Source of the DNA: Pseudomonadota bacterium
GTDB taxonomy: Bacteria > Pseudomonadota > Alphaproteobacteria > Rhizobiales > Xanthobacteraceae
DNA length: 22,305 nucleotides
NCBI GenBank assembly: GCA_023422775.1
Contig: JAFAGM010000100.1
Location: 1 to 22,305, forward strand
Direction: 5' to 3'
Shown: positions 1 to 7,067 of the stretch, piece by piece
Layout of the letters: every line of letters starts with the position of its first letter
Numbering within the stretch: the first letter of the stretch is position 1
Position numbers and translations under genes: made by a program
Notes under the pieces: model-generated
The model's input: the letters and a program-made list of their open reading frames with translations, nothing else
The model's database searches: none
What the model was told of the DNA's origin: nothing

Positions 1-1064
1 CCGCTGTTGCCGGTGCCGATCACGATGGCGCGCTTGCCCTTCCAGTTCTCGCCGTCGTCGTACTGGCTGGAATGCATCACCTTGCCGGCAAAGTCCTTCA
101 GGCCGGCAATATCAGGCACGCTCGGAATGCCGCTGACGCCGGTCGCCAGCACGACATGGCGCGGATGCATGGTGCGCCTGGTGCCGTCGGCGCGCCGCAG
201 CGTCACGGTCCAGCGCTGCGCCTTCTCGTCGTAGTTGCCGCCCTCGAATTCGGTTTCGGTCCAGAAGTTCAGCTCCATCGCCTCGACATAGGCTTCGAAC
301 CAGTTGGCGAGCTTGTCCTTGGGGATGTAGGTCGGCCAGTTCGGCGGGAACAGCATGTAGGGCAGGTGGTTGACCTGCACCTGATTATGCAGTGTCAGCG
401 CATGGTAGCGCTTGCGCCAGTTGTCGCCGATGCGCTGCTCGCGATCGACGATCAGCGTATCGACGTTGAGCTGCTTCAGCCGTGCGGCGATGGAAAGCCC
501 GGATTGTCCGCCGCCGATCACGAGCACGGTCGGGTCGCGGTCGGCATAGCCTGCGGATTGCCTGCGCAGGTCGAGCCAGTTGGGACCGCGGAAGTCGCGC
601 GAATAGGCGTTGCCGCGCGGCCGCTGCACGCCGAGTTGCTCCTCAAAGCCCTTGAGTTCGCCAAGCTCGGTGAGCAGCGTCCAGGCCTTGAGGCCGTTGC
701 CGTCATTTGCATCCGGGATCAGGCGGATGATGCCGCTGCCGCGCCCGACTTTGGTCTCGAACTTGAAGATGGCCTCGATGGCGTTCGTCCCTGCGCGCAT
801 CACCTTGCGCGGCGCGGCGCGATCGGGGTCCACGGCGAAGCCAGAGGGCTGCATTTTGTGTGCCAGTGGCGGCAGCGCCTTCAGGATGGCGTCGGCGCCG
901 TTGAGGGTCTGGATGTTCCAGCTCAGCGCCAGCACATCGCGCCAGTAGCTGTCGGGATGGAACAGGGCCTTCAGCGCGCCGCTATCCGATTTGGTCAGCG
1001 CCTCTTCGAACCGGCCGAGCCAATTGTCGGCGGCCACCGAAATGTCGTCCGTTCTGTCTAGCAT
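1..1064 (-). CDS. NAD(P)/FAD-dependent flavin monooxygenase, N-terminal 354 residues (C-terminus off the left edge)
   Basis: Enzyme of the flavin-containing monooxygenase (FMO) family: uses FAD and NAD(P)H to insert one oxygen into a substrate. Seen in sequence: residues about 11-150 resemble an NTF2/SnoaL-like domain; a FAD Rossmann motif VLVIGGGQSG lies near residues 180-189; an FMO-type stretch FAGKVMHSSQY is near residues 325-335; and the reading frame leaves the window in a second dinucleotide motif, VIGTGNSG. Family members with this N-terminal domain are about 600 residues, so roughly 40% is missing. The ATG at 1064 follows GGGAAA, and an in-frame stop lies five codons upstream, so the start is secure. 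It is separated by 382 bp from the next minus-strand gene and may have its own promoter. Substrate unknown; YUCCA-like and Baeyer-Villiger-like enzymes share these motifs. Confidence 0.88.
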   Translation of the reverse strand, partial: MLDRTDDISVAADNWLGRFEEALTKSDSGALKALFHPDSYWRDVLALSWNIQTLNGADAILKALPPLAHKMQPSGFAVDPDRAAPRKVMRAGTNAIEAIFKFETKVGRGSGIIRLIPDANDGNGLKAWTLLTELGELKGFEEQLGVQRPRGNAYSRDFRGPNWLDLRRQSAGYADRDPTVLVIGGGQSGLSIAARLKQLNVDTLIVDREQRIGDNWRKRYHALTLHNQVQVNHLPYMLFPPNWPTYIPKDKLANWFEAYVEAMELNFWTETEFEGGNYDEKAQRWTVTLRRADGTRRTMHPRHVVLATGVSGIPSVPDIAGLKDFAGKVMHSSQYDDGENWKGKRAIVIGTGNS

Positions 1065-1161
1065 GCGCGTTTCCCGTCATCAGCCGTCTCTGCGGCGCTT
1101 CCCTTGCTTTGCAGCCTATACCGATTAGGGACCACGCAGAAAGGGCGTGAGGAGATGCCGC

Positions 1162-1302
1162 CTATTCCGACAGGGACAGGATCAGCCCCTGATCTGGCGG
1201 GACGCGGCCGTTGAGGGTGTCGAGATAGGCGCGCTGAGCCGCCGCAGGCCCGCGGTGCTCGATCACCTTCATCCATTGATCGAGGTTGGGGCGAAGCCGG
1301 AC
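1162..1302 (-). pseudogene. possible gene remnant (C-terminal fragment, weak glutathione-S-transferase resemblance)
   Basis: In the 382-bp gap between the monooxygenase and the acyl-CoA synthetase, the minus strand carries about 46 codons ending in TAG whose third positions are strongly G/C, as in real genes here. The peptide contains RPNLDQWMKVIEHRGPAAQ-like text (an amphipathic helix followed by AQRAYLDTLNGRVPPDQG), loosely like the last helices of a glutathione S-transferase. The only in-frame starts are a TTG at 1365 and an internal ATG at 1302, neither with a good ribosome site, and the upstream part does not look like protein. It may be the tail of a decayed gene, a small unknown protein, or chance. 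The rest of the gap (1065-1161 and 1303-1446) shows nothing I can name. Confidence 0.25.
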
Positions 1303-1446
1303 CATGCGGCCTGGCGCCGGGCAGTTCCGGTTCGTCCGGCGGTGAACTGCGATGGGTGAGGCCAATGCGCCCGGAATATCTCATCTAGTCGCCGAAATGC
1401 CGGTGCAGCTTTTCGCGCAACGAACTGCTGCCCGCCGGCAGCGTGC

Positions 1447-2952
1447 TCACGCCACCGCGCGCAGCTTGCGCTTGAAGATTTTGCCGGTGGCTTCGCGCGG
1501 CATCGCGTCCATGAACTGGATGTCCTTTGGCACCTTGAAGTTTGCCAGCCTGCCGCGCAGGAATTCCTGAACTGCGGCCGGCGACAGTGCGGCATTCGCC
1601 TCCGGCTCGATACAGGCGAACAGCCGTTCGCCGAACTCGTCGTCGGGAACGCCGAACACGGCGCAGTCGCGCACGCCGTCCATGCCGATCAGGGCGTTCT
1701 CGATCTCCGCCGGATAGATGTTGACGCCGCCGGAAATCACCATGTCGCGCTTGCGGTCGCACAGGAACAGGTAGCCGTCCGCGTCGAGGTAGCCGACGTC
1801 GCCGACGCTGACGAGGCCGTCGCGGCCGGCCTCGGCGCGCGCCTCGGCCTTGCCGTGATAGTCGAAATCCGGCACCGAAACCTGCCGCATGAAGATCTCA
1901 CCGGGCTCGTTGACGTCGCACAGCGAACCGTCCGGGCGGAAGATCTTGACGATGCCGCCCTCGATGGCGCGGCCGACGGTGCCGGGCTTGGCCAGCGCCT
2001 CCGCGGCGGAATGCCATACCGGGATGCCGGTTTCGGTCGAGCCGAAATACTCGTTGATGACAGGTCCCCACCATTCGATCATGGCGCGCTTGACCTGCGG
2101 CGGGCAGGGCGCCGCGCCGTGAACGATGAAGCGCAGCGAGGACAGGTCGTAGCGGCCCCTGATGTCATCAGGAAGCCGCAGCAGGCGCACGAACATCGTC
2201 GGCACCATGTGCATATGGGTGACGCGATGCCGTTCGATCAGTTGCAGCATGTCTTCAGGATCGAATCGCGGTTCGAGCACGATTCTGCAGCCGCTGCGGA
2301 ACGCCAGCATGCCGTAGGAATTCGGCGCCGAATGGTACATCGGGCCGTTCATCAGGATGACCTGATCCTCGTTCGGCTTGACGCCGTACGCGATGCCGCC
2401 GACACGCGCCGACGCGGCGACCTGCTCCGGCTTCATCGGCTTGCGGCGCACGCCCTTGGGAAGGCCGGTCGTGCCCGAGGTGTAAAACATCGGCGCGCTG
2501 CCGATCGGGGCTTCGGGTGACGGCGCATGCGAGTCACGCCAGCGGTCCCAGTCGGTCATGCCGTCGGGCACCTGCGTCAGCGCCGCGGGGACGTTGAACG
2601 CGGCGGCGATTTCCGGCGGGGTCGTCACCACGAGCAGCTTGATGTGGCCGGGCAGGCCGTCCCTGATCTGCGGCAGCAGATCGGCGTGACAGACCAAAAT
2701 CTGAGCGCCGCTGTCGGCGAGGATGTAGGCGACTTCCTCGGCCTTCAGATGCCAGTTGATCGGTACGACGGGGCTGCCGAGCGCCGCCGCTCCAACAGAG
2801 ACTTCGAAGAACGCAAAATCGTTGCGCAGCATCATGCCGACGGGCACGCCGCCGCCGAGGCCCAGCGTCCTGAAGCCAGCCGCCGCCCGCGCAATGCGGG
2901 CGTGGATGTCGGAATAGCTGATCTGGCGTTCGCCACTGATGATCGATGACAC
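1447..2952 (-). CDS. AMP-forming acyl-CoA synthetase (ANL superfamily)
   Basis: Activates a carboxylic acid to its acyl-CoA through an acyl-adenylate. Seen in the 501-residue sequence: phosphate-binding loop FYTSGTTGLPKGV near residues 156-168, the YFGSTETG motif at about 302-309, GDVGYLDADGYLFLCDRKRD at about 384-403 with the hinge region, GGVNIYPAEIENAL following it, and the catalytic lysine in ATGKIFKRKL (Lys491). The GTG start at 2952 follows GGGGAGAG. The protein begins only a few residues before the first conserved segment (GERQISYSD), about 20-30 residues shorter than many fatty acyl-CoA ligases. Same strand as the solute-binding protein and flavin enzyme upstream, but a 129-bp spacer with an inverted repeat lies between, so co-transcription is uncertain. 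Chain-length or aromatic preference cannot be read. Confidence 0.9.
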   Translation of the reverse strand: MSSIISGERQISYSDIHARIARAAAGFRTLGLGGGVPVGMMLRNDFAFFEVSVGAAALGSPVVPINWHLKAEEVAYILADSGAQILVCHADLLPQIRDGLPGHIKLLVVTTPPEIAAAFNVPAALTQVPDGMTDWDRWRDSHAPSPEAPIGSAPMFYTSGTTGLPKGVRRKPMKPEQVAASARVGGIAYGVKPNEDQVILMNGPMYHSAPNSYGMLAFRSGCRIVLEPRFDPEDMLQLIERHRVTHMHMVPTMFVRLLRLPDDIRGRYDLSSLRFIVHGAAPCPPQVKRAMIEWWGPVINEYFGSTETGIPVWHSAAEALAKPGTVGRAIEGGIVKIFRPDGSLCDVNEPGEIFMRQVSVPDFDYHGKAEARAEAGRDGLVSVGDVGYLDADGYLFLCDRKRDMVISGGVNIYPAEIENALIGMDGVRDCAVFGVPDDEFGERLFACIEPEANAALSPAAVQEFLRGRLANFKVPKDIQFMDAMPREATGKIFKRKLRAVA

Positions 2953-2991
2953 GTTTCTCTCCCCGGCCGGTGGTGGAGGCTGGAGCCTTTT

Positions 2992-3084
2992 CCGTTCCGA
3001 TTGAATCGGAACGGGGCTCTAGATTTTTGTTTTGACGCGTTTTCTTGACGCGAACCGGTGTCCACTTCGCTGGAAAACGCTCTA
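2992..3084. repeat. composite intergenic inverted repeat (family A)
   Basis: Two nested inverted structures. First, CCGTTCCGATT (2992-3002) and AATCGGAACGG (3004-3014) form perfect 11-bp arms around one base. Second, GCGTTTTC (3037-3044) pairs with GAAAACGC (3073-3080), enclosing GACGCGAACCGGTGTCCACT. A T-rich run lies between. I recall this kind of sequence as recurrent in Bradyrhizobium intergenic regions (memory, not a search), and a decayed second copy occurs at 12898-12950. The end nearest the solute-binding-protein gene supplies that gene's TAG stop codon. It could act as a terminator or mRNA stabiliser between the two minus-strand genes. Confidence 0.7.
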
Positions 3085-4263
3085 GCCGTCATCCAGAATT
3101 TCGCCGAAGCCGACCCAGCTCTTGCCGTCGAAGCGACGCAGCCTCAACTGCTGGAATGGCAGGTAGTCGTCGGCGCCGGTCGAAACCGTGATGCCGGGCA
3201 GCAACAGCGGCAGCGGCACCTCGCGCAGCGCCGCCGCCTGTTTCATGATGTTCTCGCGGCTGAGGTCGTCCTTGCAGGCGGTCAGAACCTTCACCATGAG
3301 ATTTGCATAATGATAGCCCGCAGCGTAGTTCGAATTGCTCAGGTCTGCATTCGGCAAATACTGCTTCATGAAGGCGAAATACTCCTTCACGCCGGCATCG
3401 TCGGCCCACTGCCCGTCCAGCGTGTCCTTCTGGTTGCTGGAAGAGATCAGGCCGACGGCGTTGTTGAGGCCGGCCGGTTCCAGGAACGAGATCGATGACG
3501 CCGAAGTCGGCACGAAGAACTGGTCCAGCTTCCAGTTGATCTCGGCCACACCCTTGATCATCTGCGAGGTGAACTTGCCGAGCACGACGCCGAACATCAC
3601 GTTGGCCCCGGAGGCCTTCAGCGTTGCAAGCTGCGAGCTGATGGTCGGTGCGCTGGTCTCGTAGGTTGCTTCCGATACGATCATGGTCGCGGCCTTGTCC
3701 CCAAGGCCGCGCTTGAAGCCCGCGACGTAGTCGCGGCCGAAATCGTCATTCTGCGAAAGTATGGCGATCCTGGCGTCAGGCTTGGTCCGCAGGATATGCT
3801 TGGCGTAGACGACGCCTTCGGACTCGTAGGCCGCCATTCCCGGCATGGTCCACTTGAAATTCTTCGGATCGGCCCATTTGGTCGCGCCGCTGAGCACGAA
3901 CAGCTGCGGTACCTTCTTGTTGTTGAGGTAGCGGTGCACGGCATTGTTGGTGGCGGTTCCGAGCGAACCGAACATCAGCAGCACTTCCTCCTGCTCGACG
4001 AGCTTGCGCGTCTGCTCGACCGTCTTGGGCGGCGAATACGCATCGTCGAGGCTGATGAACTTGATCTTGCGGCCATTGATGCCGCCTTCGGCGTTGACCT
4101 TCTCGAAATAGGCTTCCTGCGCCCGGCCGATGATGCCGAAGCCGGATGCCGGTCCGCTGTAGGGCAGCGTCTGGCCGATGCGGATTTCGTCGCCCTCGGC
4201 AAGAGCGGCGGTGCTTCCCAGCAACGCGAATACGAGTGTCAGTAAAGGTCGCGAGACTTTCAT
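3082..4263 (-). CDS. ABC transporter substrate-binding protein, branched-chain amino acid (LivK/Peripla_BP_6) type
   Basis: Periplasmic solute-capture protein of a HAAT-family ABC importer. Seen in the 393-residue sequence: a signal peptide (MKVSRPLL, hydrophobic core, ALA cleavage site near residue 22), then IRIGQTLPYSGPAS, NAEGGINGRKIKFISLDDAY and KLVEQEEVLLMFGSLGT, which are hallmarks of type I periplasmic binding folds. Length is typical. The ATG at 4263 follows GAGGGACGG. It starts 54 bp after the nitronate-monooxygenase-family gene, probably in one transcript. No permease or ATPase gene is in this window, so it must work with components encoded elsewhere or act in sensing. In related alphaproteobacteria such proteins often bind aromatic acids or other carboxylates rather than amino acids; the ligand here is unknown. 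Confidence 0.9.
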   Translation of the reverse strand: MKVSRPLLTLVFALLGSTAALAEGDEIRIGQTLPYSGPASGFGIIGRAQEAYFEKVNAEGGINGRKIKFISLDDAYSPPKTVEQTRKLVEQEEVLLMFGSLGTATNNAVHRYLNNKKVPQLFVLSGATKWADPKNFKWTMPGMAAYESEGVVYAKHILRTKPDARIAILSQNDDFGRDYVAGFKRGLGDKAATMIVSEATYETSAPTISSQLATLKASGANVMFGVVLGKFTSQMIKGVAEINWKLDQFFVPTSASSISFLEPAGLNNAVGLISSSNQKDTLDGQWADDAGVKEYFAFMKQYLPNADLSNSNYAAGYHYANLMVKVLTACKDDLSRENIMKQAAALREVPLPLLLPGITVSTGADDYLPFQQLRLRRFDGKSWVGFGEILDDG

Positions 4264-4317
4264 GGTTCCGTCCCTCAGTCTGTTCAGTTGATTGGTTGCG
4301 ATTGGACCCGGTGCGGC

Positions 4318-5292
4318 TTATGCGCGCGCCCGGTTGAAGAAGTCGCTGGTTGCGTCAGCGAACTCGGCCTTCAGGCGCTCGACCAGTTCGGCAACCGGCG
4401 GTGCATCCGCGATCTGGCCGATGCCCTGGCCGGAGCCCCAGATGTCGCGCCACGCCTTGGCCTTGGTGTTGCCGCCCGAGCCGAAATTCATCTTCGACTT
4501 GTCGCTGAGCGGCAGGTTGTTGGGATCGAGCCCCGCGGCCACGATCGAGGGGCCGAGATAGTTGCCGTGCACGCCGGTGAACAGGTTGGAGTAGACGATG
4601 TCCTCGGCGGCATGTTTCGCCAGCGCCGCCTTGTAGGCCGGGTCGGCATTGGCTTCGGCGGTAGCGATGAAGCGCGTGCCCATGTAGGCCATGTCGGCGC
4701 CGAGCGCGAGCGCGGACGCAATGCCCCAACCGTCGGAGATCGCGCCCGACAGCAGGATGGTGCCCTTGAACCACTGCTTCACCTCGCGCAGCAGCGCGAA
4801 CGGCGACAGCGTGCCGGCATGGCCGCCGGCGCCGGCGCAAACCAGGATGAGGCCGTCGACGCCGTGTTCTGCCGCCTTGCGCGCATGCTTGACGTTGATG
4901 ACGTCGTGGAACACCACGCCGCCATAGGAATGCGCGGCATCGACGATTTCCTTCGGCGGCCGCAGCGAGGTGATGATGATCGGAACCTTGTGCTTCACGC
5001 AGGTTTCCATGTCCTGCATCAGGCGGTCGTTGGAACTGTGGCAGATCTGGTTGACCGCGTAGGGCGCGACCTTCCTCCCGGGATTCTGCGCCTTGTACTC
5101 CCCGAGCTCGTTCTCGATCCGGCTCAGCCATTCGCCGAGCTTCTCGACCGGTCGGGCGTTGAGCGCGGGGAACGAGCCGACGATGCCGGCCTTGCACTGG
5201 GCGATGACGAGTTCGGGACCGGACACGATGAAGAGCGGCGATCCCACCACGGGCAGTTCGAGCGTATCGGCAAGCGAAGCGGGCAACGGCAT
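4318..5292 (-). CDS. NAD(P)H-dependent flavin oxidoreductase / nitronate monooxygenase family
   Basis: FMN enzyme of the 2-nitropropane dioxygenase (nitronate monooxygenase) TIM-barrel family. Seen in the 324-residue sequence: N-terminal LELPVVGSPLFIVSGPELV, phosphate-binding GAGGHAG at about 154-160, LSGAISDGWGIASALALGAD at about 181-200 and GTRFIATAEANA at about 205-216. The ATG at 5292 follows AGGGAGAG. It is the first gene of a likely minus-strand operon with the solute-binding protein, and it is divergent from a LysR regulator 201 bp away, which probably controls it. Family members oxidise alkyl nitronates but also include enoyl reductases and quinone reductases, so the true substrate is open. 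Confidence 0.88.
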   Translation of the reverse strand: MPLPASLADTLELPVVGSPLFIVSGPELVIAQCKAGIVGSFPALNARPVEKLGEWLSRIENELGEYKAQNPGRKVAPYAVNQICHSSNDRLMQDMETCVKHKVPIIITSLRPPKEIVDAAHSYGGVVFHDVINVKHARKAAEHGVDGLILVCAGAGGHAGTLSPFALLREVKQWFKGTILLSGAISDGWGIASALALGADMAYMGTRFIATAEANADPAYKAALAKHAAEDIVYSNLFTGVHGNYLGPSIVAAGLDPNNLPLSDKSKMNFGSGGNTKAKAWRDIWGSGQGIGQIADAPPVAELVERLKAEFADATSDFFNRARA

Positions 5293-5433
5293 TCGGTCTC
5301 TCCCTGGAAGCGCGCGGGCAATCCTCCCGGAACGCGTCGTCTGATGTTTTGATTTGCTGTGCCGGGGCCGCGAAACCGCCGGCCGGGCACCACCTGTTGG
5401 CGTCCATTATAGGGCTGGACGCGGCCTGCCGGT

Positions 5434-5449
5434 TGTTCAATATTGAACA
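5434..5449. promoter_or_regulatory. candidate LysR operator: perfect 16-bp palindrome
   Basis: TGTTCAATATTGAACA is a perfect palindrome in the 201-bp spacer between the divergent flavin-oxidoreductase and lysR genes. It contains the T-N11-A pattern used by LysR-type regulators. A looser half-site pair, TTCA-N8-TGAA at 5454-5469, lies four bases further on. The position, 44 bp before the lysR start, suits autorepression combined with activation of the divergent operon. No experimental support is visible in the sequence. Confidence 0.55.
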
Positions 5450-5493
5450 GGCATTCAACCAGAAATGAACATGCATCGCGCGGAGAAGGGCCG

Positions 5494-6381
5494 ATGGACT
5501 GGGACCTTTGCAAGACCTTCGTGGCGGTGGCCGAAACCCGCAGTTTCGCGGCGGCGGCGCGACAGCTGCGCTCCAGCCATCCGACGGTGGGACGCAAGAT
5601 CACCGAGCTGGAAGGCCAACTCGGCATTCCCCTGTTCGCTCGCTCCAACGACGGCCTTTCGCTGACCTCGCAGGGCCGCAAGTTTCGCGAGCATGTCGAG
5701 GCGATGGCGGCGGCGGCGTTGCGCGCCGAAGCCGCGGTCTCGGCCACCGGCGCCCAGGCGCGCGGCGTAGTCAAGCTGTCGATCGGCTCGACGCTCGCCT
5801 CACACTGGCTGATGCCGCGGCTCAGGTCCTTCCTTCGCGCGCACGATCGCATCCAGCTTGAAATCATCACCTATCCGTATCCGGCCAGCGTGCGCCGCCG
5901 CGAGGCCGATGTGGTGCTGCGGCCGGTCGACAGCGGCGAGGAGAACCTGATCGGGCGCAAGATCGGCCGCCTCGGCACTGGCTTCTACGCCTCGCGCGAC
6001 TACGCCGCCGGACGGCGTCTGCCGGAGCGCCGCGATGAATGGAAGGGACACAGCGTCATCGGCTTTGCAGATCGCGCCTCGAACGAGCGGCTGGCGCGCT
6101 GGAGCGATGCCATCACGCGGCAGGGATCGATGGTGATGCGGTGCTCGTCACAGGGCGACATGCTGGCCGCAACCCGCGCCGGCCTCGGCATCTCCGCGCT
6201 GTCCTGCTTCGTTGGCAGCGCCTATCCGGATCTCGTGCGCGTCGCGCCGCAGAAGCTGATCAGCGTGGCCGACATCTGGCTGATGGCGCATCCGGACTTG
6301 GTCGAACTCCCCGCGGTGCGCGCGGTGCTCGACTTCGTCACGGTTTCCGCACGGGAGGATCGGGTGAAACTGCGGGGGTGA
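5494..6381 (+). CDS. LysR-type transcriptional regulator
   Basis: DNA-binding regulator with an N-terminal winged helix-turn-helix and a C-terminal effector-binding domain. Seen in the 295-residue sequence: TFVAVAETRSFAAAARQL, then SHPTVGRKITELEGQLG and LFARSNDGLSLTSQG within the first 60 residues, the classical LysR helix-turn-helix; a periplasmic-binding-like domain follows from about residue 90. I place the start at the ATG at 5494 because GGAGAAGGG sits just upstream and family members begin with a short segment like MDWDLCKTF; the frame is open back to 5443 but without a ribosome site. Divergent from the nitronate-monooxygenase-type gene, which it likely regulates together with itself. 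Its last 44 bp overlap the end of the convergent glycosylase gene. Confidence 0.9.
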   Translation: MDWDLCKTFVAVAETRSFAAAARQLRSSHPTVGRKITELEGQLGIPLFARSNDGLSLTSQGRKFREHVEAMAAAALRAEAAVSATGAQARGVVKLSIGSTLASHWLMPRLRSFLRAHDRIQLEIITYPYPASVRRREADVVLRPVDSGEENLIGRKIGRLGTGFYASRDYAAGRRLPERRDEWKGHSVIGFADRASNERLARWSDAITRQGSMVMRCSSQGDMLAATRAGLGISALSCFVGSAYPDLVRVAPQKLISVADIWLMAHPDLVELPAVRAVLDFVTVSAREDRVKLRG

Positions 6382-7030
6382 GATTGTCGGCAAGCACGCC
6401 CTCGCGCTTCTTCAGCACCCGGTAATAGCTCCACCACAGGTGCGCCGCCGCGCCGCGCAGCGGGCGCCACGGTTCCGCCAGCGGCGCCATCTGCCTGGCG
6501 GTCGGGCGGGTCGACAGGCCAAGCCCGACCTTGACCGCCTCCTGGATGGCGATGTCGCCGGCCGGCCAGGCGTCGCCATGGCCGAGGCAGAACAGCAGGT
6601 AGACGTCGGCGGTCCAGGGCCCGATGCCATGCAGCGCGGTCAGCGTGTGGTGCGCGGCGTCGGCGTCCTCCTCCGCCAGGACCTCCAGGTTCAGCCGTTC
6701 GGCGGCGAGTTCGCGGGCGAGGTTCTTCAGGGTCTTGATCTTGGCGGCGGAAAGGCCGAGCCGGCCGAGACGGTCGGCGCGGGCCTTGCGGATGGCGTCA
6801 TGATCGAACGGATCGAACGCTTTCGTCAGCCGCGCCCAGATCGCGCCGGCACTCGCCGTCGACAGTTGCTGGCCGCACACGATCGCCGCCAGGCCGGCAA
6901 AGCCCGGCTCGCGCTGCCGCAGCGCCGGCATGCCGGTAAGCTCGATGATCGGCTTCAGCCGCGTGTCCTGCCTGACCAGTGCAGCGATGGCGTCCTCGAG
7001 ATCGGACTGGCTGTTGAGGTGGATGGTCAT
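6338..7030 (-). CDS. DNA-3-methyladenine glycosylase, AlkA/HhH-GPD family
   Basis: Base-excision repair enzyme that removes alkylated purines from DNA. Seen in the 230-residue sequence: AAIVCGQQLSTASAGAIW at about 48-65, the helix-hairpin-helix LTALHGIGPWTADVYLLF at about 130-147, and WPAGDIAIQEAV in which Asp159 aligns with the catalytic aspartate of AlkA. It lacks the extra N-terminal domain of the 282-residue E. coli AlkA, as many alphaproteobacterial versions do. The ATG at 7030 follows AAGGGGC. It is divergent from gluQRS with only 37 bp between starts, so the two promoters must be packed together or lie within coding DNA. The 3' end overlaps lysR by 44 bp in convergent orientation. No Ada-type alkylation regulator is adjacent. 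Confidence 0.9.
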   Translation of the reverse strand: MTIHLNSQSDLEDAIAALVRQDTRLKPIIELTGMPALRQREPGFAGLAAIVCGQQLSTASAGAIWARLTKAFDPFDHDAIRKARADRLGRLGLSAAKIKTLKNLARELAAERLNLEVLAEEDADAAHHTLTALHGIGPWTADVYLLFCLGHGDAWPAGDIAIQEAVKVGLGLSTRPTARQMAPLAEPWRPLRGAAAHLWWSYYRVLKKREGVLADNLTPAVSPDPPVRKP

Positions 7031-7067
7031 TGCCCCTTAAAACCATCATGTCCGGTGAAAGAGATCA

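Noticed and set aside
72..1061. Plus-strand open frame of 329 codons at the left edge
   Set aside because: It lies exactly opposite the flavin monooxygenase, and its translation has the Arg/His/Gly-rich look of antisense DNA in GC-rich genomes; no domain is visible.
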